Shown here: positions 33,693-44,731 of the stretch, piece after piece
Layout: the number at the start of each line of letters is the position of its first letter
Numbering within the stretch: the stretch's first letter is position 1
Assembly (NCBI GenBank): GCA_027422505.1
Contig: JAPQWV010000005.1
Location: 14,451,501-14,515,500, forward strand
DNA length: 64,000 nucleotides
Origin: Craterostigma plantagineum
Taxonomy: Eukaryota > Streptophyta > Magnoliopsida > Lamiales > Linderniaceae
Reading direction: 5' to 3'
The notes under the pieces: model-generated
What the model saw: the letters and a program-made list of their open reading frames with translations, nothing else
Database searches by the model: none
Told to the model about the DNA's origin: nothing
Translations under genes and position numbers: made by a program

Positions 33693-34587
33693 TATGGTAT
33701 GTTGAGTCTCTTTTTATATCATATGCCTGATTGTAATTACATTACGTTTCATTTCATTTTTATTATATCGTAATCCATAAACATGATTAAACGATATGCT
33801 CGGTGTATGTGACTTGTATGGAATATCATGTAAGCATGATTTGATATTTATTGCAGATAAGAGATGCTCATCTTATGATTTTACGACCCCTACGTTATGT
33901 CCAGAAATATAGAGATGCAAATGTGGCTGACCAAGGGCATATATGATAAACACGGACACAATCGTTGGACGAATAGAGAAGTTGTATCTACATAGCGTAT
34001 TTGGCAATATTAACCAATGTTGCATATAATTTGATTTGTTTGTGTCTATTTAATTACAAGCATGTTTTTTGCATTGGTGTAATGTTTTTCGTATTTGTTT
34101 GTGGATGTATTTGGCAAATATGTTGTTTGAAGCATGCATTTGTTGTACGGTAACAATGTTGTATGAGATACGTTAATCGCGACAAACACCTATTACATGA
34201 TACGCTAAATGCATTAAAATAGTACGCTTCATTCGTAGCTGTAAAGAATTACTGAAAAAACAACAGGAGTCAGACATTATTGGTACCTAACATTTTTAAT
34301 GGCATTGTGGAACAATTCTGACGCATACAGAAAGATATGACGCTGATGTGCGCAGAAACTTTTATGTCAGAAAAGTACATGATATCTCTCTTCAAAATGT
34401 TCGTTAATTTAGTACGTCAAACTATTTAATCGTGGTACACTATATCTCCACAGTCAGGTATATTCACTCGCTGTTCTTGGTACAGTCACTGATTATTCAA
34501 TGGTACAATTATATTTGGTACAACTTATTAAGGTAAGCTTTTTTGGTCGCCATTCGAATTAATTTTCATGCGAAACTATTCACAACA

Positions 34588-34633
<46 letters not shown>

Positions 34634-35427
34634 TTATATGTTTGACATAGTATCAAATTTGATGGTTTTAACTCTTATAAAAATTGTTTGTATTCCAAAT
34701 CTCATGTTTCATGATAATAGAATGATTGTTGTAAAAACATGTCACCACTGAAGTTTGAATTTAAACTATAAATCCACATTTTTGAGGATTAGTTCACTGA
34801 AAATATATTACGAAATAAAACTTACAACATATATATTTATACTAAAGTCGAAAATGATTACCCTAATAAGTTGTACGAACTATAGAATGTAGAATGTACT
34901 ATCAAACTATATGTGATTGTACCTTACTATGGAGTTATATGGTACCACATTAACGTATTTTGACGTACCAATATAAAAACTAACACCGTACCAACATTTA
35001 TTGATCCACATAAAATCTAAAATTATGAATTCAGATCGTCAACTAATAAATGTAAAGCTCTAAAAACAATAAATTATTATCATTATGCGAAAAACATTTA
35101 TATAAGTTGAACATATTTTCCTCTCGAATGAGTGTTTTCTATCTCTCTCATGAGTTTTTTTCTTCCTTCCTTCTTGGAAGTTTCGACATGGTTTCTCTAT
35201 CTTTACTGATCTCTCTCAATGGCTGGACAATCTTTCGGTTGGGGTGGAACACATATCTAAGCAATATTTTCCGCAGAAATTGAATCCTCGCCCTCAAACC
35301 TTAACGTCTTTCTGTGCCCTTGCTTGTTTTTCTTTCTTCCTGATGTGTTTACGTGAACTTTCTTCGTATTTATTTGTTTTCGTAGGTAGCGCCTCTTAAA
35401 TCATCAAGTGCGATATCCGTTGCGGCT
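33693..35427. other. No gene seen; AT-rich with scattered GGTAC motifs
   Basis: AT-rich sequence of about 1.7 kb. GGTAC or GTACC recurs from about 34280 to 35000 in short contexts such as TTGGTACAG and CGTACCAA. The last few hundred bases may be the 5' UTR of the LINE. No coding is seen. Confidence 0.4.
34590..34629. repeat. TG/TA microsatellite
   Basis: A short TG run passing into about 16 TA units. It is a simple-sequence repeat and likely variable in length. Confidence 0.95.
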
Positions 35428-36588
35428 ATGGCTTGTTTTGATCTACACTCCACTTTAGAGGAACTGAAATCTGTGAGAATTTCGGGGGATGACACGTTCA
35501 CTGGTGGCGAGAACAGTACGGTTTTCTTGGTGGTGGGCAGAATTCTTTCAACAAAATCTTTCAACTTTGATGCTATTCGGAAAACCCTTTCCAGCCGTGG
35601 GATGGATATGGAACATTTGGCCGATAATCGCTTTATCATTCGATTCTATCATGATTTGGACCGCCGCAGAATACTTCAGATTCAACCGTGGTCTTTCGAG
35701 AAGCATCTTATTATCCTAGGGAAAATTCAGTCACATGGTGATCCCCTTAACTTTGATCTTTTCCTATGTCCATTTCAAGTTCAAGTTTACAATCTCCCTT
35801 TTTGGGCCCGAACTGCGAATATAGCTCGGAGCATTGGTGAGGGTTTGGGTGGCTATCTCGAGTCCGATATAAATGAGCAAAGTCGTTGGAGCAATTATGT
35901 CAGGATTCGGGCTGTGATCGACGTACGGAAACCTCTGAGACGGAAGATGCTGTGGGAAGCCGAGGGTCGAGATGAAGTGCAGATTGAGTTCAAATATGAA
36001 AGGCTTACCAACTTTTGTTATCTCTGTGGTCATTTGGATCATAATGCGGCGGCTTGCGATTCTCAATACAAGGATGGCTTTATTGACCCCGGAAGAGTCT
36101 ATCCTTATCCGCCTTCTCTTCGGGCAATCAGAATGACTACAGCGTCCCAGCGTTTTCATGGATCAACGGTATCGGGAGAAAGTCGCCGGAATCAGAATAG
36201 AAAAACTCCCCCCGATCGGAGCGATACAGGAAATCCAAATTTGGAAAGTCTTCTATTTTCGGAAGGGCGCGTGAATTCTCGACAGGAAGATCCCATTAAT
36301 CCTCCACCACAAAATCAGCCCCAAACCATGGAATATTTACCTTCTCTAACTACCTATCCACCTACATCTACGTCCCATTTACCATACTTTTCTCATAATC
36401 AATCACATATCCTTAACCCGAAATTCTCGCTTATTACCTCTCTTAAACCAAATTTGCCCTCCCCAATTAATATCAAATCTCAATCCGGCAAAGATGACCC
36501 ACGCTCTGCATCTCTTCCCATGACTTCCGCGCCTACGTATCGACCCACCTTGAAAACCCTACCAAGACCATACCCTACCCGACCCTAG
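35428..36588 (+). CDS. LINE ORF1, DUF4283 and zinc knuckle
   Basis: A 386-codon frame starting at an ATG (MACFDLHSTLEELK). The first about 170 residues match the plant DUF4283-type RNA-binding domain of L1-type LINEs (FNFDAIRKTL, then RFIIRFYHDLDRRRIL and QPWSFEKHLIIL). A CX2CX4HX4C knuckle, CYLCGHLDHNAAAC, lies near residues 197-210. The C-terminal part is Pro/Ser/Thr-rich. In the family ORF1 coats LINE RNA. The frame ends at a TAG at 36586-36588; related tails continue beyond in other frames, so the true protein was probably longer. Confidence 0.85.
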   Translation: MACFDLHSTLEELKSVRISGDDTFTGGENSTVFLVVGRILSTKSFNFDAIRKTLSSRGMDMEHLADNRFIIRFYHDLDRRRILQIQPWSFEKHLIILGKIQSHGDPLNFDLFLCPFQVQVYNLPFWARTANIARSIGEGLGGYLESDINEQSRWSNYVRIRAVIDVRKPLRRKMLWEAEGRDEVQIEFKYERLTNFCYLCGHLDHNAAACDSQYKDGFIDPGRVYPYPPSLRAIRMTTASQRFHGSTVSGESRRNQNRKTPPDRSDTGNPNLESLLFSEGRVNSRQEDPINPPPQNQPQTMEYLPSLTTYPPTSTSHLPYFSHNQSHILNPKFSLITSLKPNLPSPINIKSQSGKDDPRSASLPMTSAPTYRPTLKTLPRPYPTRP

Positions 36589-37098
36589 AACAAAACCAAC
36601 GGCACCCGATAGCATAACCAAAACCCATATCCTTAACTGCCGACAACACACCGGTAATCCTACATCTTCCCCTGTCCGCTGCCGCACTCTCAACTCAAAT
36701 CAACCATCTCCATCGACTAACTGCGAGCTACCTTCAACAACAAAGGCCGCCAATGATGAAATTGACAAGGGCCAACATCAACTTCGAATAACTAAAGACC
36801 CTCCATATCAACCCCATGCAGAGAAGTATCAATCAGCACCCCTTCTTATTCCTAAATCTGAACCCCCGTCCCCAGCCCAAGTTACTATGAGATATAAACC
36901 CACCATCCTACCTAAGACACGTACCTTACCAAAGGCTGCTGATCTTACCATAACTAAGGACCTGTCGAAGAAACGAAAATCTGTTCCTGATGTCACAGTA
37001 GTGGAGCCGAGTTTGGAGAAACCTCTTTTCTTCATTCCGATTTCATGTGATAACCAGGATCCATCGGCGAGGGCTGTAAAGCAGCCCCTCCGGGCAGT

Positions 37099-38108
37099 AT
37101 GAATATCCTATGTTGGAATTGTCCGGGTTTGGGCGGAGCCTCGACAGTTCATGAACTAAAATCTCTCATCCGCTCAAATAATGTCGACCTGGTTTTTCAG
37201 AAACTCGATATGCATGGTATTTGTGTTGATGCAAATGGCCTTAGCGGAGGTCTCATACTACTGTGGAAAAGATATTTACTAGTCTCTCTTCGGACTCTCT
37301 CTGCGCACCATATTGATGTCAATATTGGAGGAGATAGTGTAAATGATAAATGGCGTTTTACGGGTTTCTATGGTGACCCCTGTGTCCAACACCGTAAAGA
37401 GTGTTGGAAGCTTCTTCAACGACTGCATGGCGGAGACAACGGCCCATGGATCTGTGCAGGCGATTTTATTGAGATTCTATACCTAGAGGAAAAGCGAGGA
37501 GGCCGTTTACGTCCCTATTAGCAAATTGAGAATTTTAGCTGAGTCTTGACGATTGCGGGCTGATCGACTTGAGGTTCGTGGGCGACCCCTTCACCTGGTA
37601 TGATAAAAATACCCATGCAGAACAAGTTAAGGCACGCTTGGATAGAGCATGCGCATCGCCGTCATGGATGAATATCTTTCCCGATGCTAGGATGTTCCAC
37701 TGTCAGACGTATTCCTCGGATCATCATGCCATATCTATCCAGCTCCAATCGCGGCCTAATGGTTCCTTTGGTCGAAGGCAACCTTTTCGCTTTGAGTCCC
37801 GTTGGACCCTTGAAAGTCAATGCTCCGAAATTATCAAATCTTGTTGGGCTGGAAGAAATAATGGTCATCAATCTCATCGGATCTGGGAAAAGCTGGCAAG
37901 GAGTCGTGATAAACTACGGCGCTGAAGCAAAGATTTTTATAGAAAATCCCGGCATCGGATAGAAGCCATCGAAAATACCCTGCTGCAACTGGAGAACAAA
38001 CAGCCTTCTGTGAGCAATGCTCTTGAGAGGAAAAACTTGCAAAGCGAACTAGAGGGGTTACTTAGTCGTGAAGAAATATATTGGCAACAACGGGCAAAGA
38101 CCAAATGG
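37099..38108 (+). pseudogene. LINE ORF2, endonuclease part
   Basis: It starts MNILCWNCPGLG, the N-terminus of an APE-type endonuclease in plant LINE ORF2 (usually NCRGLG). WRFTGFYGDP and GPWICAGDF follow, the latter at the catalytic Asp site (normally GDFNE). Stops at 37519-37521 and near 37926 and a frameshift break it. RLDRACASPSWMNIFPDA and SSDHHAI mark the C-terminal part with the catalytic His (SDHHAI). It then reads REEIYWQQRAKTKW, the usual approach to the reverse transcriptase, and ends at the junction with G1. It is dead. Confidence 0.85.
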
Positions 38109-40352
38109 TGCCTACGCCAGTTAGCCTACGCTAGCATAGCTAGGTCGCTCCTTCCTGGGTCGCTCCTCCTGCCTCATCATAATAACTGGCGTCGTATGCC
38201 GTATATGGTGCCATAGAAGTCGCCCATGACTCAACTGTGAGTCGACACACCGGCCTATATCGGCGGGTCCTCGTCGCGTACAAGCGACATATTATTATGC
38301 ACTCTCAGTCCCACGACCCTCCCCCGTGAGTTCGTGCGTGCACATGAGTATGCATATGCGAGTAAACGTAGCATAATCTTACCACATGAAAATGCTTCAA
38401 CCAACTCACGAATTCATGAAACCACGTAAGCACGTAATCACGCCAATGAGATATACGCAAGCAAGTTGTGTGTCGTAGTTGGATTTCTACTTACCTGTCG
38501 TCCATGCTAATTAAACGTACTCCCTTCGTGCGCCTCTAACGTTCGACCTTTAAGTAAAAGGGTTAGAGTATTAGTAAGTCATCCGTCTTAGCTCAATTTT
38601 CGGGATAATTAGTTCTCGTCTAATTACTATCTTACTCCATGCTAGCTCGCTAAAGCTCCACACCACTTGATTTATCACACTAAGTTTTCTAGGCCATTTT
38701 AATTTTTATCCTAAGTCATGTTAGGATTTAATTTCGATCCCACTATACATGTCGGCGAAAGGTTGTCCATTTAGGGTTTGGTTTCGGTAGATACCTTGCG
38801 GGATTTCCTTCTTTCGATTTAATTGTATGTTACTTAAGTCAATTCGTCCAATCAATTCCTACTTCCCATTAGTTTCGCCCGATTCTTCACACTCTAGGGT
38901 TAGTTTCGCCGTGTTCTTTCATCACCATGACGTCATTTGCCTTTCGCCCAATTGGTTTGCATCGAATCATGTTTTTGATCGATGGGGGTCGTGGCTTGGT
39001 TTCGCCCGAAACCACGCATAGTGGAGCGGTGAGTTTCGCCGTGCTCTGACGTCGGTCGTGACGTCATCAGGGTTTCGATCGATTAAGGGTTTCGCTCGAT
39101 TAATTCTTATGTTTCGCCGCGTTATGATATCATCACTCGTCACCTAAATTTCGCCCGACACCATGCAACGTGAGTAACCACTTTCGATCGATTGTGGAGT
39201 TTGGAAGTGGGTTTTGCCCGCACCGCTTGATGACGGCATCATATCATCATCCCAGTTTCGCCCGAAACCATGCGCAATGAGGGGCTCATTTTGATCGATG
39301 GGGAGTGGTGTGGGATGGAGTTTCGATCGATTTTCGTACAATGAGGTGAGTTTCGGTCGAAACTCATGGGTCTTCTAACTCTTAGATTCGATCGAAACTC
39401 AATTGTACCTAAGATCTTAATTCGCCCGAAACTAGTATTATTTTACCAAATTAATTTGATCGCACGTTCAAGTGTCGTTCGAAACCCTTAAATAATTTTC
39501 ATACTTTCGGTCGAAAGTCTTTTTGGCTAGCCACATTCGATCGAGACTTTGATGCATTGTTCACTTTCGATCGAAAGCCTCAAATGTTCCTCCAATCGAC
39601 ACTAAACTCGTCTTCTCCACCCAAAGTTCATAAGTTCTCTCGTTTTCTTTAACCCCCACACGTCTAATGTTAGCTCAAAATCATGTTAGATTAAGGCAAG
39701 AAACCCTAAATCAGGTTAGGTTGGCCAAATCCTAACGAAACTAAGAAAACTTTCGGTCATGACTTCGCACCCAATTCTAGGCGTTTTGCCGTCTATGATA
39801 CCCTCCATCTCTGAAGTTTCCTAAGCCCTAAACATGTTTTAAACCTAGTAATAAAAATCGAAATGGCGAGGAAGGATAATTTTATTTATTTACTCGAGTT
39901 CTAAGCTACTCGGCTTCTCCTCTTTCCTTGTTTTAAGCTCCTCGTTGGTTTTCTTAATGGTGGAGTTCGTGAACTTGAAATGGGTTTTTGGTTAATTAAC
40001 AAGTTTTGGGGGATAATGATGGGACCTATGGGACGAAAATATCCCTTAAATTAGGGAAGGGTTGTCCTTAGATATTATCCTTGTCTATTAGGCCAAATAT
40101 ATTAGTTCTAGCCCACTTGAGATCTTACATCTCATTTTCACTTAGGGCTTAATTTCCTCCTGGGCCTATTTTCGAGATCCTAATTAAATTGGAAACCATG
40201 TGGTCCAAATTATTCTTTTACAAGATTTTCCTAAGTCACATAGCACACAATTAAATAAATCACATAGTCACAACATTAATGCACGTAGTTCACGTAATTT
40301 GCATTTCGCTAATTTATTGGCCCTAAAAGCTTACGCGGACCCGGGTGCTACA
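38109..40352 (-). repeat. 3' LTR of G1, truncated
   Basis: It ends GGGTGCTACA at 40352 next to the polypurine tract complement. The left end is not an LTR terminus: it begins at a point equivalent to 55927, so about 757 bp (equivalent to 55170-55926) are missing and LINE sequence is joined directly. Between 38880 and 39620 it contains dense TTTCGATCGAAA and TTCGCCCGAAA variants. Confidence 0.88.
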
Positions 40353-40369
40353 TCCTCCCCCCCTTAAAG
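40353..40369 (-). other. Polypurine tract of G1
   Basis: The complement reads CTTTAAGGGGGGGAGGA next to the LTR end. The same arrangement occurs in the LARD-like array at 59016 and 62435. Confidence 0.88.
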
Positions 40370-40387
40370 AGGATTTCGCCCCCGAAA

Positions 40388-40696
40388 TTAGCCTGTTCGG
40401 AACAATTCGGGATAATGGACTTTCATCTCGTCCTCGCGTTCCCATGTGGCTTCCTCCATCGACTGATTTCGCCACAGAACTTCCACTAGAGGAATTTCTT
40501 TATTTCTAAGCCTCTTCGTTTCGTGCATCAATATTTCCACGGGGATTTCCTCATAACTCAGATCCGGTTTCAAGTGTTGATGCAAGGACTCGTTTGTCAG
40601 TACGTGGCTTGGGTCAGCGATGTACTTTCGCAAAGTCGACACATGGAACACATCGTGTACTTGCGACAATGATGCTGGTAGTTCCAGTTGGTACGC
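40388..40696 (-). pseudogene. G1 integrase C-terminus with chromodomain
   Basis: The minus-strand frame carries VHDVFHVSTLRKYIADP, the conserved end of the integrase, and then IPLVEVLWRNQSMEEATWER, the chromodomain of Tekay/Del chromoviruses, and stops near 40388. In this family the chromodomain is thought to direct integration towards certain chromatin. The upstream part continues at 46157 after element N1; removing N1 and one TSD copy leaves the frame continuous. Confidence 0.9.
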
Positions 40697-41028
40697 TGTT
40701 AGGAATATTTTATAGTGCTCAATTTCATTGTGTTTATCTTAGTTGGCTTGTAGTTAATTAACTTTGGGCTAGTTTGTAATATTCTAGTTCTTAGTTACTA
40801 GGAGTATAATATACCAACTAATGTGGTATATATACCCCCAAACCCTAATTCATTAGTGTGTGTTTTTGGTGTAGTATATGTGAGTGCGTGTGTGTTGAAT
40901 AGTAAGAAAGCATTTTCAAAGCATTCATCGTCTTCACTGTCACACCCCACGCTCAAGCTTTAAATCCTTCATTATTAGCGTGGTAAATCGTCATAGGTCA
41001 GTATTGTTGGATCGAATAGGGACCAACA
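40697..41028 (+). repeat. 5' LTR of N1
   Basis: TGTTAGGAATATT to GGGACCAACA, 332 bp. A TATA-like run (TATATATAC at 40828-40836) and downstream phrase resemble a promoter. It is nearly identical to the 3' LTR. Confidence 0.93.
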
Positions 41029-41030
41029 AG

Positions 41031-41042
41031 TGGTATCAGAGC
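41031..41042 (+). other. Primer-binding site of N1
   Basis: TGGTATCAGAGC, an exact match to the site complementary to the initiator-Met tRNA 3' end, two bases after the LTR. Confidence 0.95.
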
Positions 41043-41379
41043 AAAACACGTTCGGATTTGAACAATTTTGGAAATTTTTGGGTATTTTTTTTTTGGGTTC
41101 GAATTTCTACCATTTCTTGAGTTTTTTTAGCTGATTTTACTGATTTTGGAAGCTCAAGAGGTAATTAGGTTGTTTTCGAGTGATTTTAAGTGATTACCCA
41201 ACTTTTTTTCAGTTGATTTGGGTGAGTTTTGGGTAGAAATCGCGACTGTTTTTCGTCATTTTCAGTCCAGAATCGGGTAGATGAACAAATTGCTCGATTG
41301 CTACAGTACCTGAAACAGCTACAGTACCAATTTACTAAGTTTCGGGCGTTTTTATTTAGTTTCGGGCGAATTTTGACTG

Positions 41380-41745
41380 GTCAAACCCGAAACTGGAGTG
41401 GTCAACTCAAAACTGGACTGGTCAACCCGAAACTTGACTGGTCAACACCCGAAAGTGGACTGATTTAAAAAAAAAAACAAATAATAATTAAAAAAAAACA
41501 CTGTAGCAGTTTTGATCGGAACACTGTAGCAATTTCGATCGAAACACTGTAGCACTTCACTGTAGCAGTTTCGATCGAAACACTGTAGCAATTCACTGTA
41601 GCAGTTTCGATCGAAACACTGTAGCATTTCACTGTAGCAGCTTCGATCGAAACACTGTAGCAAATTCGCGATTCACTGTAGCACCCGAAAACACTGTAGC
41701 AAATTCGCGATTCACTGTAGCAATTCGCCCGAAACTGCTACAGTA
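41380..41745 (+). repeat. Two short tandem-repeat blocks in the N1 leader
   Basis: The first block (about 41380-41462) repeats CTGGTCAACCCGAAACT with variation four to five times. The second (about 41498-41720) has twelve copies of CACTGTAGCA, most alternating with TTTCGATCGAAA. A frame on the minus strand that reads QCFDRNCYSE repeatedly is produced by these repeats and is not taken as a gene. Confidence 0.85.
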
Positions 41746-42153
41746 CCCGATTTTTTTTTTAAAAAAAAAAATTATTTCAAAATTTTCTGAATTTTTTTTA
41801 TCATCGGGTAGAAACAAAAAAAAAAGAACTCAAATTAATATTTTCGGGTCCAAAATTTTCGGTGTAGACGACGTTTTCGTAAAATATTTTTTTTTAAAGC
41901 AAATCCGCAAAACGTGTCAACGATCATTTATATCCAACAATCAACTTAGGACATCATTGGCATATTATAGAAAAAGGTTTGGTATTTTCACCAAGTTTTC
42001 GAAATCATCACAAAATTTTTCGGTGCACGCCAAAAAATTTTCGACGCCGACTTTCTTCGATACTTCACCATACTTCTCAAGTAAACCAAACTTTTCGTCA
42101 CTAAAATTTCAAAAGCCAATTTCTATTTTCAATTAAATATTATATTAATCTAA

Positions 42154-43368
42154 ATGGATGCTCAAGCTAGGAAAATTGAGGAATTAGAAGCAAGACTTGC
42201 TAATAATTACTCCGTGTTGCTTAAGCAACAAGAAAGCCTAGCTTATGCTAATGAAGATTTGACAAACGCAAAGTCAAATATAATTAGCTTAGAAACTAAG
42301 TTAGAAGATAAGTGAAAATAGGGTCTGCGAGATGACTAAAAATTTACGTTCTTGCGAAGCTGAGCGAAATGAAGCCTCATCAAAATATGAGACCGTCTTA
42401 GAGGAACAGCATATGCTTTACTCTAAGATTAAACGATTAGAGAATGTTATTTCGAATATAGGTCTAGCAGATCAAAACTATCCTTCTAACTTAATTCCTA
42501 ACGGGGAAAATATTTTACATGATCAAAAACCTACTATATGTGATACTCCAGAGACTCTTTGTAAATTGAAAGATTTACAAGATACTTTGGACTCTGAAAG
42601 GATAGGTTTTGGCGCTGAAAAGGAAAAGCTTTTAAAGGAGATTTTATATCTCAAAAATTCCCCGTCTTTATCTGTTTCAAATAATTTGTCAAATAACACA
42701 TCTTGCTCAAAACAGGTAAAGAAAACAAAAACTAAAAGATGCATCCTTGTTCCTAAAACTGAGAATGCTTTTACTAATCATTCTAAATCAATATTGACTG
42801 AAGCTGAAACGTTAAGTAAAAGCAAAGCGATAAAAATAGCTAAGGAACAAATAAAAACAAGGAAGGAGAAAGGAAAATCAATATTATCTTCGAAAAGTAA
42901 AGTAGAAAATGTTCAAGATTTTTCCTCTCCCATTCCTATCAAAAGGGAAGCGTGCAAAGAAGAAGTTCCAAGCTTAAGCAAACGAACTTCCCAAATCCCA
43001 CACACTCATCATTATAGAGTGAATGATGTGAACTCTTGTAGGCAATACGACTCATCATCCAATGACGCATATAGCACCATAAGCTCATATTCCTTCTTGA
43101 AATACCCAGTCCATATTTATTCTAGAAAGCATCTTTGCGACTGGCTAGGGATAAAATCTTTTGGTCTTCTACACCTAGGCACACATTCACCGGCGCTGAA
43201 TTGTCATTTCCCTCTAAGGTTCACCAAACCTGGATTCGTAAATCACAAATCAAATTGAATTGGACTTTAAAGGATGATTTAGGATCAATATCTGAACCAC
43301 ATGTGCTTAACTTGTTTTCTGCTAACAAGGGAGGACCCATTCAAAAATGGGTACCAAAGTCCCGATAA
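42154..43368 (+). pseudogene. N1 coiled-coil Gag-like ORF
   Basis: It starts at an ATG (42154) with MDAQARKIEELEARLANN, a strong coiled coil, and meets a TGA at 42313-42315. It resumes at 42332 in another frame (MTKNLRSCEAERNEASSKYE) and runs for about 300 residues, Lys/Ser/Glu-rich. After a frame change near 43200 it ends with GGPIQKWVPKSR and a stop. The coiled coil and WVPK phrase resemble the region after the Gag knuckle in SIRE/Tork-type copia elements. Neither a Gag core nor a knuckle is seen. A structural role is possible but unproven. Confidence 0.6.
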
Positions 43369-44316
43369 AGTTTTTGCAGAATCCCAGCATGGGTAGGTAC
43401 TAAGAGAGCTACTCCACACTCATGACTGGTATGCGAAGAGGGCAGCCAAAAATCCCGACGTGTATGGTGTCTTGGGTTGCTCCACATACACGGCTGGTTA
43501 GCGGTGCGAGCAACCAAACGAGGGTACACTATAGTTACGCATGCCTCCAAAAGACTTTAAATTTCAAATTTTTGCATGTAAACATGAGCTGAAATGCATA
43601 AACACCCCATTATAGGTATATTTCATTATGCATACAACTTATAGAATTTTCAAGCTTAACGTTTACGTATGCATATAAGCTGAATTGATAAATGCCTATG
43701 TCTTTAAATAGGTACATTTTAACTATGCATATATCTTAAAGAACTTCAAGCCTGAAATATCGTGTATGCATATAAGCTGAATTGTCAAAAATGCCTATTT
43801 TTTTAGAAGTGTTAATAAGCGAAAGACGTACATTCTAATGCATTTTAAAGAACAATAATTCTTTAGTTTGCATCTGATCTGAAAATAAATAAATACGTTC
43901 ACGCTTAGTTTATTGGGAGAGAACTTATATGTTTTAACGTGCATGCATTGAGGGGGAGTATCAACCATATTTGCGAGGGGAGAGTACATTTTTAGGGGGA
44001 GCACATCTTAGGTGCACGATTTGAGGGGGAGAAACTTCATTTAACCTATATACATATACGTATACATATACTATATCTATTATTACTATGATACTACTTA
44101 TCTACTACTATTACGATAATATATATATATGTATACATAAAAAAACAAAAAACAAAAAAACAAAAAAAAAGGGAAAAGAAAAGCAAAAAAAAAGGGGGAA
44201 AAGAAAGAAAAACCCTCTCAGACGCTTCCACCTCCCAAGACGGACTTCACTTGAAAACTCGACCTTCAAGAGTTCAAGAATTACAAAAGGCGTGACATCC
44301 ATACACAAACACGAAG
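43369..44316 (+). other. N1 interior, non-coding with repeated purine tracts
   Basis: No gene. A near-duplicated phrase around GCTCCACA...GGCTGGT lies at 43409-43520, and another (ATGCATATAAGCTGAATTG) recurs near 43670 and 43765. GGGGGAG-type purine tracts recur at 43951, 43996 and 44027, and an A/G-rich stretch runs 44135-44215. The tracts look like surplus polypurine sites. Confidence 0.5.
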
Positions 44317-44731
44317 ATGATCTCAACTACCCTGCTCCGACTTGCTGATGAAGCAGCACTCACCAAAATTGACGGACGCATGGATTCTAGGTTCCCATGG
44401 TTCAGTCAGACCAAACTGAACCTAACCCCGGAACGTAGCCAAGTTTTAGTGAAGATAGTCCATAAGCCACATTCCCATTTGGCAATTCTTGACAATACCG
44501 AAGAACGGAAGATACAAAAAATCCTCACCTCACAAAATTTTCGGGCCATCCCATATAGGTGCAGGAGCTGATTTTTATCAGCTCCTGGGTAGAATTCGCC
44601 TCATTTGGTCCAATGGCGCATGCACAACCGAGCCTTACTCACTCATCGATCTCCCTAAAGACCGATGTTTCATCAAATCACGGGGAGCCACGCATGCTAT
44701 CACCGCTTCACTTCGAAGCGGGAGATATTGA
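44317..44731 (+). pseudogene. Unknown ORF in N1
   Basis: The plus-strand frame 44317-44571 begins MISTTLLRLADEAALTKID and after a frame change continues to 44731 (FYQLLGRIRLIWSNGACTTE). About 135 residues in all. There is no motif I recognise. It may be an accessory ORF of the element, a captured fragment or chance; weak evidence. Confidence 0.25.

Larger units (their letters stand above)
35428..38108 (+). mobile_element. L1-type LINE, 3'-truncated
   Basis: ORF1 (35428-36588) and the endonuclease part of ORF2 (37099-38108) are present. The reverse transcriptase is missing because the sequence changes at about 38109 into the middle of gypsy LTR G1. The 3' end and poly(A) tail are therefore lost. 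Between the ORFs, 36589-37098 is a Pro/Thr/Ser-rich ORF1 tail in shifted frames. Confidence 0.85.

Noticed and set aside
35428..38108. A host gene with zinc knuckle and endonuclease/phosphatase domain
   Set aside because: ORF1 (DUF4283 plus CCHC) followed by an APE endonuclease with LINE-specific phrases is the standard plant LINE layout, with several stops.
41442..41663. Minus-strand ORF with repeated QCFDRNCYSE
   Set aside because: It is the translation of the CACTGTAGCA/TTTCGATCGAAA tandem repeats and has no independent support.
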